Below, in pieces: positions 1 to 7,159 of a stretch of DNA of 25,893 bases. Position 1 is the stretch's first letter. The number at the start of each line of letters is the position of its first letter. The position numbers and the translations under genes are program-made. The notes under the pieces are model-generated. The model worked only from the letters and a program-made list of their open reading frames with translations. It ran no database searches and had not been told where the DNA came from. The DNA comes from Spirochaetota bacterium. GTDB taxonomy: Bacteria; Spirochaetota; Spirochaetia; DTKZ01. The DNA lies in assembly GCA_029562045.1 (NCBI GenBank), contig JAKQWJ010000288.1, positions 1 to 25,893 on the forward strand. Direction: 5' to 3'.

Positions 1-479
1 TCCTGCAGCTGGCCCAGGGCATCAGCATCCTGGACATGAAACGCCGCACCATCGAGACGGAGCCCCTGCTGGCCAGTTCCCGGGATTCCTTCCTGCGGAT
101 CGATCTCACCAGCAACTCCCCCTCCCTCCTGGAGACGGACAAACCCGGACCCATCATGGTGGGAGTGGCGGTGAAGGAGCAGCCGGAAAACGCCCCTCAC
201 CTGGAGACCCGGATCGTGGCGTTCTCCTGCGGCGAGCTTCTGGCGCCCCTCAGCCCCTTCGGCCAGGTGCCGGGCAACATCGACATCTTCATGAACAGCA
301 TCACCTGGCTGGAGGATAGGCCGGAGACCCTGGCGGTGCGCTCCAAGAACCTCCTGACCCTGCCCATGAACATAAACGGGTGGAGCATCGTCATCTACGC
401 CCTGCTCTTCGTCGGGGTCATCCCCCTGGCGCTCTTCGGCGCGGGGCTCGCCACCTGGCTCAAGCGGCGGCACCTCTAG
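1..479 (+). CDS. GldG-like ABC transporter accessory protein, C-terminal part (5' truncated)
   Basis: The reading frame is open from base 3 to the TAG at 477-479, so the gene begins outside the window and 158 residues are visible. The visible part has a soluble segment, then a hydrophobic span (about WSIVIYALLFVGVIPLAL) and a short basic tail (WLKRRHL). This is the usual end of GldG-type proteins of the ABC-type uncharacterised transport family, where one C-terminal helix anchors a large extracytoplasmic domain. The segment NIDIFMNSITWL before the anchor fits that family. The DUF4340 gene downstream is the normal neighbour of GldF/GldG-type export modules. The internal ATG at 36 is not a likely true start. 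The transported substrate is unknown; outside Bacteroidetes such modules are not necessarily linked to gliding. Confidence 0.75.
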   Translation, partial: LQLAQGISILDMKRRTIETEPLLASSRDSFLRIDLTSNSPSLLETDKPGPIMVGVAVKEQPENAPHLETRIVAFSCGELLAPLSPFGQVPGNIDIFMNSITWLEDRPETLAVRSKNLLTLPMNINGWSIVIYALLFVGVIPLALFGAGLATWLKRRHL

Positions 480-488
480 GAGGCGGGG

Positions 489-1901
489 ATGAGGAAAAAA
501 CGCGCGACCCTGATCGCCGCCGGCATACTGCTGGTCCTTCTGGTGGGAGGCTACATCGGGGCCAAGGCCTACAGGAGGGCGAAGTTCGACAGACTCACCG
601 CCTCGGTGGAATCCATCGATCTGGCGAAACTCAAATCCGACGATCTGGTCCTCATCGAGGTCCCCACCTCCGGCCTGACCCTGCGGAAAACCGGCGGCGT
701 CTGGGAAACGGTCCCCGGGACCTCCGTCCGCCTGGACCAGAGCGAGATCACCAGCGTCACCTGGTCCCTGTCCAACATGCGGGCGGAGAAGATCATCGAC
801 CCGGAACCTGCGGACCTGGGAGCCTACGGCCTGGACAAGCCCCGGTCCCGGGTCATCGTCACCACCTCCGACGGCGCCCGGGTGGAGTACATCGCCGGGA
901 ACATGACTCCGTCGCGCAGCGGTTACTACGCCATGATGATCGGAGACCCCAAGGTTTACCTGGTCCCCTCCTATCCGGGGGAGCGGCTCTACCTGAAACT
1001 CGCCGACGTGCGGGACAAGAATCTCCCCACCTTCGAGCCCGGGGAGGTCCGCCACGTCATCCTGACCGCCGGAAAAACGCGGATCGAGATCGAGCCCAAG
1101 GAGGAGCGGGACCTGTGGATCTCCTCCTTCACCACCCATGTCCTGACCTCCCCCTACAAGACCCGGCGGGGAGTCGCCCCGGACCGGTTCAACTCCCTGC
1201 TCACCTTTTTCAAGGACCTGCGGGTGCGGGACTTCATCGACGACTCCCCCACCGATCTCGCCCGCTACGGGCTGGACAAACCCGCCCGGGTGTTCATCCA
1301 GACCGGGACCTCCAGTCTCCATCTTCTGGTGGGGAAGGCCCCCGAGGGCTCCGCCAACCGCCTCTACGCGAAACTGGACGGCGAACCCGGCGTTTTCACC
1401 ATCGACGACGTCACCCCCGCCCTCCAGGCCCAGCCCTTTGATCTCACCGACAAATTCGCCCTCATCGTGGGCATCGACAGGATCGAATCGCTGGAGGTGA
1501 AGATCGGGGCCCGGACCTTCTCCGGGCGGGTGGAGCGCCGGAAGGAAACGGTCTCTTCCAGGGACGAAAAGGGGAAGGAGGTCACGGAGGAAAAGGTCCG
1601 GGAGACCTATGTCTTCAACGGAAAAAAAGCGGCGGAAAGCTCCTTCAAGAACTTCTACCAGGCCTGCATAGGCCTGGTCACCGACGCCGAGCTTCCCGGC
1701 GCCCCCCCCAAGGCGACGCCGGAGATCCGCATCCGGTACCGGCTCACCGAACCGGCGGGGACGGAAACCGAACTGGACCTTCTGCCCTTCAACCGGGATT
1801 TCTACGCCGCTTCCCGGGAAGGGGCCGCCGAGTTCCTGGTGTCCCGGGTCCAGGCGGCGAAGATCGAGGACACCGCCGAAAAGATGGAGTTCATCGATTA
1901 G
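489..1901 (+). CDS. DUF4340 domain-containing membrane-anchored protein
   Basis: The protein has 470 aa. A basic start (MRKKR) is followed by one hydrophobic helix at about residues 7-26, so it is probably anchored in the inner membrane with a large periplasmic part. Two related segments each carry the pattern 'L..YGLDKP' (LGAYGLDKP at about residue 111, LARYGLDKP at about 258), preceded by an LR/L-x-F-type strand and followed by a conserved 'VYLVPS' or 'VFTIDD' strand. This is the repeat layout of DUF4340. The SD AGGAGG at 478-483 overlaps the stop codon of the GldG-like gene and lies 5 nt from the ATG, so the two genes are translationally coupled. The role is unknown; context suggests a subunit accompanying the ABC export module. 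Confidence 0.8.
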   Translation: MRKKRATLIAAGILLVLLVGGYIGAKAYRRAKFDRLTASVESIDLAKLKSDDLVLIEVPTSGLTLRKTGGVWETVPGTSVRLDQSEITSVTWSLSNMRAEKIIDPEPADLGAYGLDKPRSRVIVTTSDGARVEYIAGNMTPSRSGYYAMMIGDPKVYLVPSYPGERLYLKLADVRDKNLPTFEPGEVRHVILTAGKTRIEIEPKEERDLWISSFTTHVLTSPYKTRRGVAPDRFNSLLTFFKDLRVRDFIDDSPTDLARYGLDKPARVFIQTGTSSLHLLVGKAPEGSANRLYAKLDGEPGVFTIDDVTPALQAQPFDLTDKFALIVGIDRIESLEVKIGARTFSGRVERRKETVSSRDEKGKEVTEEKVRETYVFNGKKAAESSFKNFYQACIGLVTDAELPGAPPKATPEIRIRYRLTEPAGTETELDLLPFNRDFYAASREGAAEFLVSRVQAAKIEDTAEKMEFID

Positions 1902-1907
1902 GAGGGG

Positions 1908-1941
1908 GCGGATCTTCGGAGCTCAAAGCTCCATGATCCGC
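1908..1941. terminator. Two-tier hairpin between convergent genes (possible bidirectional terminator)
   Basis: Outer arms GCGGATC (1908-1914) and GATCCGC (1935-1941) enclose inner arms GGAGCT (1918-1923) and AGCTCC (1927-1932), with loop CAA. It lies between the stop codons of two convergent genes and overlaps the last codons of the minus-strand gene. Neither side has a T-tract, so intrinsic termination is uncertain; it may protect 3' ends. Confidence 0.4.
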
Positions 1942-3239
1942 TCGCCGTTCTTGAAAATGCTGATCTTCCGGGTGGACTCGGAAAGGGCCACGGAAACCGC
2001 CTGGCTCACCATGGTGATCGCCGCCGCGGCGGCGTGGCGGGAGCCCAGCCCCGGAGGCAGGCCCGTGGGAGGGATCCGCGTCCTGATATAGGTCCCCACC
2101 GAAACCAGAACCCCGTCCCCCCGGATGATGAAGGCCCCGTCGATCTTCGACAGCTCCTTGATGGTTTCCTTCAGGCTCGGATCCAGCACGTTCCGCTCCT
2201 CTTCCGGGTAGCCCTTGAAGGGGTTGATGATCATCTGCTGGCAGTGAAGCCGTACCTGGTCGTAGTCCCCCATGACGAAGATCGCCCCCGAGGGCTTTCC
2301 CTCCCGGCCTTCCACCGCCAGTTCCCCGGCGATCTCGATGATCCTCACCAGGACCCGGTTTTCCAGATCCAGGCCGTCCACCCCGGAGTTCAGCGAAAAG
2401 AAGATCCGGAACTCCTTTTCGATGTCCGTAACCCGCATGGAGTCCAGGACCCCCGAACGGGGCCTCCCGAAGACGCTGACCACCCGCTGCTCCTTCTGGA
2501 GAAGCCCCCGGGACAGGGCGAAGATAATGGAAAGATCGATCTGGTTGGTCCGGGTTATCCCCTTGAACGGTATGGGGATGATCCGGTTCTCCGGAACCCG
2601 TCTCTTCAGTTCCTCCTCCCGTTCCAGGGTGACGAAGAAGATGTTTTCCCTGGAATGAGGGGAAAACGGAAGATGGTCCTCCACCCCGTCGGCGTGGACC
2701 AGGATGAAGCGGGCCCCCACCTCCTTGGCCAGCCGCCGGGCGTAGGTGAAGCAGGCCCGGGACACTTCGATCCCCTCGGCGGGGAGGGACACCGGAGGCT
2801 CCTCCTCCCGGACCAGGATCCGGAAGATCTCCTCCTCGGTGGAGGCGGACAGGATGTCCTGGTACACCTGGGGGATTCCCAGGCGGGTCGCCACCTGACG
2901 CAGAACCTGCAGATGCTCCGCCCCTTCCCCGACGATGAGGACCAGAAGATGCACCGGGGCGCCGTCGGGGGCGCCGTAGGAGATGCCCTCCCGGCTCACC
3001 CCCAGGGCGATCCGGGAGGGGCCGAAACCGGCGACGATGGCGTGGGGGATGGCGATCCCCCGGGCCACCCAGGTGGAAACTTCCTCTTCCCGCGCCCGAA
3101 CCTTCCCGTGGAGCCCCTCCGGATCGATGCAGGGGTTCAGGGAACAGAAAAAATCCACCATCTCCCGAAGGGCGTCGAGTTTTTCCCCTTCCCGCAGAAA
3201 CAGGACCCCGTCGGGGGCCAGAAAATCTTCCAGGGCCAC
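1923..3239 (-). CDS. PTS EIIA / CdaZ-like / diadenylate cyclase (DAC) fusion protein
   Basis: A 438-aa protein with three recognisable parts. Residues 1-145 form a fructose/PtsN-type PTS EIIA domain with the phospho-acceptor region RGIAIPHAIVAGFG (His66). Residues about 155-275 resemble the pyruvate-kinase-C-like domain found N-terminal to archaeal CdaZ cyclases (KEVGARFILVHADG, then PIPFKGITRTNQIDLSIIFA). Residues about 315-438 form a DisA_N/DAC domain with DGA (367-369), GSRHAAAAAIT (399-409) and SES (420-422), ending in ISIFKNGERIMEL. The usual RHR motif reads RHA, so the second Arg is missing. The expected reaction is 2 ATP to c-di-AMP. The start is GTG, 4 nt after the fumarase stop; its SD (GGAGG) lies inside the last fumarase codons, which implies coupling. 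EIIA control of cyclase activity is inference. Confidence 0.8.
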   Translation of the reverse strand: MALEDFLAPDGVLFLREGEKLDALREMVDFFCSLNPCIDPEGLHGKVRAREEEVSTWVARGIAIPHAIVAGFGPSRIALGVSREGISYGAPDGAPVHLLVLIVGEGAEHLQVLRQVATRLGIPQVYQDILSASTEEEIFRILVREEEPPVSLPAEGIEVSRACFTYARRLAKEVGARFILVHADGVEDHLPFSPHSRENIFFVTLEREEELKRRVPENRIIPIPFKGITRTNQIDLSIIFALSRGLLQKEQRVVSVFGRPRSGVLDSMRVTDIEKEFRIFFSLNSGVDGLDLENRVLVRIIEIAGELAVEGREGKPSGAIFVMGDYDQVRLHCQQMIINPFKGYPEEERNVLDPSLKETIKELSKIDGAFIIRGDGVLVSVGTYIRTRIPPTGLPPGLGSRHAAAAAITMVSQAVSVALSESTRKISIFKNGERIMEL

Positions 3240-3243
3240 GATG

Positions 3244-4896
3244 CTAGGCCCTCCGGGACAGGATGGACGCGTAGAAATCCCCGCCCTTGTCGTCCACCAG
3301 AACGAAGGCGGGAAAATCCCGGACCTCGATCATCCTCACCGCCTCCATCTCCAGTTCCGGGTAATCCACGATCCGGGAGGAGGTGATGTTTTCCGCCGCC
3401 AGCAGGGCCGCCGCCCCGCCGATGGTGCCCAGATAAAAACCTCCGTGGTCCCGGCAGGCGGCGGCCACCTCCGGGGATCGGTTCCCCTTGGCCAGGCTCA
3501 CCAGCGAGGCCCCGGCGGCCATGAACTCGGGCAGATAGGAGTCCATCCTCTGGGCGGTGGTGGGGCCGAAACTGCCGATGGGGAGCCCCGGCGGGGTCTT
3601 GGCGGGTCCGGCGTAGTACACCGGGTGGTCCCGGAAGTAGGACGGGAGGCTTCCGTCGTTTTTCAGCCGTTCCCGGAGGCGGGCGTGGGCGATGTCCCGG
3701 GCCACCACCATCGGTCCGGACAGGAGGACCAGGCTCCCCGGGGCAAGCCGGGAGAGGTCCCGGCGGATCCGGTCCATGGGCTGGCGGAGGTCGATCCTCG
3801 CCGCCACCGCCGGAGAGATCCCCTCCGGGAGGAGGGGGTTTCGTTCCAGTTCCTCCAGGAATACCCCGTCCCGGCTGATTTTTCCCAGTATGTTCCGGTC
3901 GGCGTTGCAGGATACCCCGATGGAGACGGGAACCGAGGCGGCGTGACGGGGAAGCCGGATCACCCGGGCGTCCATGGCCAGGTGCCGGCCGCCGAACTGG
4001 GCCCCCAACCCGGTTTCCCGGGCGGCCTCCAGGAGGCGCCGGCTCCATTCCCGGTCCAGGAAGGGACGGACATACTCCCGGTGGTTTTTCCCGTCGGGAC
4101 GGTCCGCCGCCCCGGGCATGCCCTCCCCTCCGGAGACCCCGGGGAGGCGGTCCAGGAGTCCGGCGGTGGCCAGCTTCAGCGTCTTCAGGTTCATCTCCGC
4201 CGACAGCCCCCCCACCACCACGGCCAGCCGGTACGGCGGGCAGGCGCTGGTCCCCAGGGCCGCCACCCGCTCCCGGATGAACTTTTCCAGGGCTGGGGGG
4301 TTCAGCAGGGTGGGGGTTCCGGGGAAAAAGGAGGTCTTGTTGGCCGAGCCTCCCCCCTTGGCGACGAAGAGAAACCGGTACTCCCCGCCGGGGACCGCGG
4401 CGATGTCGATCTGGGCCGGAAGGTTGGTGCCGGTGTTGGCCTCGTCGAACATCCCCCGGGCCGCGGTCTGGGAATAGCGCAGACAGTTGTCCCGGTAGGC
4501 ATCCCCGACTCCCCGGGTGAGGAAGACCTCGTCCTCTGCGCCGGTCAGGACCTCCTCCCCCTTCCAGCCCATGATCGTGGCGGTGCCCGTGTCCTGGCAC
4601 AGCGGAAGGATCCCTTCCGCCGCTACGGCGGCGTTCTTCATCAGGGCCTCCACCACGAAGCGGTCGTTGTCGGAGGACAGGGGGTCGTCCCGGAGGTCGC
4701 GGAGCTTTTTCAGAAAGGAGGGACGGAGGAAGAAGGCGAGGTCGTGGAAGGCTTCCCGGGCCAGGGCCCGGAGGGACGCCGGGTCCACCAGAAGATACTC
4801 CCGTCCCCGCCAGGTTTCCCTCCCGAGGAAATCCCCCTCCAGCCGGCGGTAGGGGGTGTCCCCGTCGATGAGAGGGAACAGGTCCGAAAAATCCAT
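3244..4896 (-). CDS. Fumarate hydratase, class I (iron-sulfur)
   Basis: The protein has 550 aa, the length of single-chain FumA/FumB-type enzymes with alpha and beta parts fused. It reversibly hydrates fumarate to L-malate using a labile [4Fe-4S] cluster. The three cluster cysteines are recognisable: C100 in LCQDTGT, C219 in GTSACPPY and C330 in SCNADRN. The C-terminal beta part contains GPTTAQRMDSYL and the GGFYLGTIGGAAAL segment. The ATG at 4896 is preceded by a strong SD (AGGAGG, 4904-4909 on the opposite strand). It is first in a two-gene unit with the EIIA-DAC fusion. Tartrate dehydratase-like activity cannot be excluded, but the full-length architecture favours fumarase. Confidence 0.93.
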   Translation of the reverse strand: MDFSDLFPLIDGDTPYRRLEGDFLGRETWRGREYLLVDPASLRALAREAFHDLAFFLRPSFLKKLRDLRDDPLSSDNDRFVVEALMKNAAVAAEGILPLCQDTGTATIMGWKGEEVLTGAEDEVFLTRGVGDAYRDNCLRYSQTAARGMFDEANTGTNLPAQIDIAAVPGGEYRFLFVAKGGGSANKTSFFPGTPTLLNPPALEKFIRERVAALGTSACPPYRLAVVVGGLSAEMNLKTLKLATAGLLDRLPGVSGGEGMPGAADRPDGKNHREYVRPFLDREWSRRLLEAARETGLGAQFGGRHLAMDARVIRLPRHAASVPVSIGVSCNADRNILGKISRDGVFLEELERNPLLPEGISPAVAARIDLRQPMDRIRRDLSRLAPGSLVLLSGPMVVARDIAHARLRERLKNDGSLPSYFRDHPVYYAGPAKTPPGLPIGSFGPTTAQRMDSYLPEFMAAGASLVSLAKGNRSPEVAAACRDHGGFYLGTIGGAAALLAAENITSSRIVDYPELEMEAVRMIEVRDFPAFVLVDDKGGDFYASILSRRA

Positions 4897-4914
4897 GGGC
4901 CCACCTCCTGGATC

Positions 4915-4943
4915 AGGATAACAGATGACGCGGGTTTTATCAA
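4915..4943 (-). promoter_or_regulatory. Sigma-70-like promoter of the fumarase / EIIA-DAC unit
   Basis: On the minus strand TTGATA (4938-4943) and TATCCT (4915-4920) are separated by exactly 17 nt. The predicted start falls near 4908, at the SD of the fumarase gene, giving a very short leader. Confidence 0.65.
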
Positions 4944-5104
4944 ATCCCGACCCGCCGCTTCAGGTTGGATTACAGGCCGTTTCCGACGGCCCGGCACGCC
5001 CGCCTGGTTCGCGTCCCGTCGCGCCGGCAGACCGGGAAGCCGTCGTCCGGGGCGGCGCGTCCGCTCCGCCGGCATCCCCCGATCTCGCACAGTTTCCCTC
5101 TCCG

Positions 5105-5113
5105 TGGTATAGT
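5105..5113 (+). promoter_or_regulatory. Extended -10 promoter (TGG-TATAGT) of mutT, leaderless
   Basis: TATAGT (5108-5113) with an upstream TGn extension ends 6 nt before the ATG at 5120. No SD lies between, so transcription should start at or next to the start codon. The -35 position shows only a weak match (TCGCAC, 5085-5090). Confidence 0.6.
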
Positions 5114-5119
5114 CCGGGC

Positions 5120-5614
5120 ATGGATGCCGAACCTCTGCGCGTCACCTGCGCCATCATCGAACGGGAGGGTCTCGTCCTGGCCGCCCGGAGATCCGAAAAC
5201 GGATCCATGCCGGGCAAGTGGGAGTTCCCGGGGGGAAAGATCGAGAGGGGAGAGACCCCCGAGGATTGCCTCCGGCGGGAGATCCGGGAGGAACTGGGCC
5301 GGGAGGTCCGGATCAGGTCCGCCCTTCCCCCGTCCCTTCACCGGTACGCCCGGTTCGCCGTCCTGCTCCATCCCTTCGTCTGCGGGCTGGATTCCCCGGA
5401 CGGTTCGGTGGCTCTGCGCAACCACAGCGGCGCGGTCTGGCTGCGTCCGGAGGCCCTCCCCGGTCTGGATTGGGCGGAGGCGGACATTCCGGTCCTCCGG
5501 GCCTATCTCCATTCCCTCCCGGGGAAAATCCGGACGGAGGGGCGGGAGGGGGCCCTCCCGGAGGGGCGCCCCGCGGGGGCTCAGTCAGGCCGCCCGGCGG
5601 AGGCCCCGGCATGA
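5120..5614 (+). CDS. mutT: Nudix hydrolase, MutT-type (8-oxo-dGTP diphosphatase-like)
   Basis: The protein has 164 aa. The Nudix box is complete at residues 39-61 (G-x5-E-x7-REIREELG) and is preceded by PGKWEFPGGK, the signature of the MutT / (deoxy)nucleoside triphosphate pyrophosphohydrolase subgroup. Likely role: hydrolysis of oxidised dGTP to limit mutagenesis; related Nudix substrates cannot be excluded. The frame is open further upstream, but the ATG at 5120 is chosen because protein similarity begins there and a -10 element lies 6 nt before it. After about residue 135 the Nudix fold is followed by a low-complexity tail rich in Gly, Arg, Pro and Ala, whose DNA contains two GC-rich palindromes (5544-5559, 5563-5572). 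The stop overlaps the next start as ATGA. Confidence 0.85.
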   Translation: MDAEPLRVTCAIIEREGLVLAARRSENGSMPGKWEFPGGKIERGETPEDCLRREIREELGREVRIRSALPPSLHRYARFAVLLHPFVCGLDSPDGSVALRNHSGAVWLRPEALPGLDWAEADIPVLRAYLHSLPGKIRTEGREGALPEGRPAGAQSGRPAEAPA

Positions 5615-6447
5615 TCGGCCCCTACTGTTCCCGGAACGGTGTTCTCGTTCCCGCCCTGGAAGCGGTCATCCCGGTGGACGACATCCACTTCGCCTACGGC
5701 TTCGGGGTCTACGAAACCCTCAAGGTCCGGAACCGGATCCTGTACTTCCCGGAACACCACGAGGAGAGGCTCTTCCACAGCGCCCGGATCATCGGGCTGG
5801 AGCACCCCTGGCGGACCGGCGCGGTGACGGGCTTCACCCGGGACCTGGTCCGGGCCAACGGGACGGTCAACGCCAACATCAAGGTCCTTCTCATCGGGGG
5901 GGATGGGCCCGGGGAGGCGCGGCTCTTCATCATGGCGCTGAACCCCCTGTACCCGGACCGGAAGGGCTACCGGGACGGGGGCGTCGCCGTCATCCGGCCC
6001 GGGGAACGGCCCTTCCCCCAGGCGAAGACCCTGAGCATGCTGATCAGCACCCGGGCCTTCCGGGAGGCCCGGGCCGCCGGGGCCTACGACGCGGTGCTCC
6101 GGAACCGGGAGGGCTTCCTCACCGAAGGCACCCGGACGAACCTCTTCTTCACCGACGGGAAAACCATTTACTCTCCGCCGGAGGAAACGATCCTCTCGGG
6201 GGTGACGAGGCGGACCATCGCGGAAACCCTCGCGGAAGTGGGGATGCCCCTGGAGGAGCGGCCTCTGCGGGAAGAAGAGATTCCCCGGTACGCCGGCTTC
6301 TTCCTCTCCAGCACCTCCACGAAGATACTGCCCCTCCGGAGACTGGGCTCCCACGAGATGGAGATCCCCCACGTAATCCGCCATCTCATGGCCCTCTACG
6401 ACCGGTACCTGGAACGCTACGCCGCCGGGCAGGAGCCCCTCTTTTAA
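5611..6447 (+). CDS. PLP-dependent class IV aminotransferase
   Basis: The protein has 278 aa, normal for fold-type IV enzymes (branched-chain or D-alanine aminotransferase, aminodeoxychorismate lyase). The N-terminus carries VDDIHFAYGFGVYETLKV, typical of the family. Lys139 in PQAKTLSML is the expected PLP Schiff-base lysine; EGTRTNLFF (Glu172) is the conserved cofactor-binding segment and SGVTRRTIAE binds phosphate. The substrate is not clear from these motifs; with an alanine racemase elsewhere in the window a D-amino acid role is possible but unproven. The ATG at 5611 overlaps the mutT stop by 4 nt and has GGAGG about 7 nt upstream, so the two are translationally coupled. Confidence 0.85.
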   Translation: MIGPYCSRNGVLVPALEAVIPVDDIHFAYGFGVYETLKVRNRILYFPEHHEERLFHSARIIGLEHPWRTGAVTGFTRDLVRANGTVNANIKVLLIGGDGPGEARLFIMALNPLYPDRKGYRDGGVAVIRPGERPFPQAKTLSMLISTRAFREARAAGAYDAVLRNREGFLTEGTRTNLFFTDGKTIYSPPEETILSGVTRRTIAETLAEVGMPLEERPLREEEIPRYAGFFLSSTSTKILPLRRLGSHEMEIPHVIRHLMALYDRYLERYAAGQEPLF

Positions 6448-6449
6448 CC

Positions 6450-6671
6450 GTGCCATCCCGGTCCACCCCGCCTCCCGGCGGCCCCGGAGAACCGGCCCGG
6501 GCCCCCAACTGCCTGCGGTGCCGCTGGTTTTCCGTCTCCTGGGACGCCCGGTTTCCCCGAGCCTGCTCCGTCTTCGGCATAAAGAGCCGCGAGCTTCCCA
6601 GCGTCATGGTTTTCCGCGCCACCGGGCGGCACTGCCCGGCCTTCGAGAAGTCCCCCCGGGTGAGGGACTGA
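6450..6671 (+). CDS. Small four-cysteine conserved protein
   Basis: A 73-aa protein beginning at a GTG 2 nt after the aminotransferase stop; AGGAG at 6431-6435 could serve as a rather distant SD. After a Pro/Gly-rich lead of about 19 residues comes a compact domain with Cys at 21, 24, 39 and 62 (NCLRC, RACSVFG, RHCPAF) and the motif FSVSWDARFP. From memory, this pattern (C-x2-C, [F/Y]-x-V-[S/T]-W-D, C-x2-FG-x-KS, C-x2-F) belongs to a widespread family of tiny proteins sometimes labelled uracil-DNA glycosylase without support. Zinc binding by the four Cys is inference. The true start could be further inside, since the Pro-rich lead is not conserved-looking. Confidence 0.65.
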   Translation: MPSRSTPPPGGPGEPARAPNCLRCRWFSVSWDARFPRACSVFGIKSRELPSVMVFRATGRHCPAFEKSPRVRD

Positions 6672-6710
6672 CGCCTTCCCGAGGGGCGCGGAAGCCCGGG
6701 CAGACCGGGA

Positions 6711-6863
6711 GCTTCACTCCGGACCCGGCCCTGGCGCTCCGCCCCCGGCTCCACCCCTCACCTCGGGCGCTTCACCCCTGGCGCTCCGCCCCGGCCCCAC
6801 CCCTCACCCCTGACGCTTCACCCCGGGCGCTTCACTCCGGACCCGGCCCTGGCGCTCCGCCCC
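6711..6863. repeat. GC-rich direct repeat cluster with a perfect 35-bp duplicate
   Basis: The 35-bp segment 6711-6745 recurs exactly at 6829-6863. A 15-bp core (CTGGCGCTCCGCCCC) is present a third time at 6778-6792, so the region is built of degenerate copies of one pyrimidine-rich unit. No gene model fits it convincingly. Confidence 0.8.
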
Positions 6864-6874
6864 GGCCCCACCCC

Positions 6875-6934
6875 CACCCCTGGCGCGGGGGCCCGCCGCC
6901 GATTCACCCCTGGCGCGGGGGCCCGCCGCCGATT
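6875..6934. repeat. Perfect tandem repeat, 2 x 30 bp
   Basis: 6875-6904 is followed directly by an identical 30-bp copy at 6905-6934. The end of the second copy supplies the first bases of the -35-like TTGAAG at 6933, so copy number changes would move sequence upstream of that promoter. With the preceding cluster, this fills the 296-nt spacer 6672-6967, where no other feature is seen. Confidence 0.9.
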
Positions 6935-6960
6935 GAAGTACTCCCGGGAGCGTATTATAC
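6933..6960 (+). promoter_or_regulatory. Promoter TTGAAG-16-TTATAC, leaderless for ATG 6968
   Basis: TTGAAG (6933-6938) and TTATAC (6955-6960) are 16 nt apart; an alternative -10 is TATTAT at 6953. The ATG at 6968 lies 7 nt after TTATAC with no SD. It probably drives the small ORF and the peptidase-glycosyltransferase genes behind it. Confidence 0.6.
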
Positions 6961-6967
6961 TTTTTCC

Positions 6968-7144
6968 ATGAATCACAAATCCCGATTTTCCCCCGAGGCC
7001 GTGGGGCGGCCCTTCTCCAGCCCGGTCAGCTGCGGGGTCGGCCCGAACGGGTACGAAGCCGGTCCGGTCACCCGGAGCCTGTCCCCCCGGCAGCGTCGGG
7101 AGAGGCCGGCGGACGCCCTGATCGGCCGCGGCATCGCCCCCTAG
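6968..7144 (+). CDS. Possible 58-aa basic peptide at the head of the transcript
   Basis: An ATG correctly placed for a leaderless start opens a 58-codon frame ending at TAG 7142-7144, 15 nt before the next gene's GTG. The product is Arg/Pro/Gly-rich (contains SLSPRQRRERPADALIG), has a single Cys and no membrane span, and is not recognised. Support comes only from the promoter spacing, which matches other genes here. It may instead be an untranslated leader or a translated leader of the lipoprotein gene. Confidence 0.4.
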   Translation: MNHKSRFSPEAVGRPFSSPVSCGVGPNGYEAGPVTRSLSPRQRRERPADALIGRGIAP

Positions 7145-7159
7145 CGATTCGGAGCTTCC

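Noticed and set aside
2034..5112. Long plus-strand open frames opposite the EIIA-DAC and fumarase genes
   Set aside because: They are Pro/Gly/Arg-rich antisense shadows of two well-supported enzymes, as expected at this GC content.
6711..6934. Direct repeats considered as a CRISPR array
   Set aside because: Repeat spacing is irregular or absent, units are degenerate, spacers are not unique and no cas genes are present.
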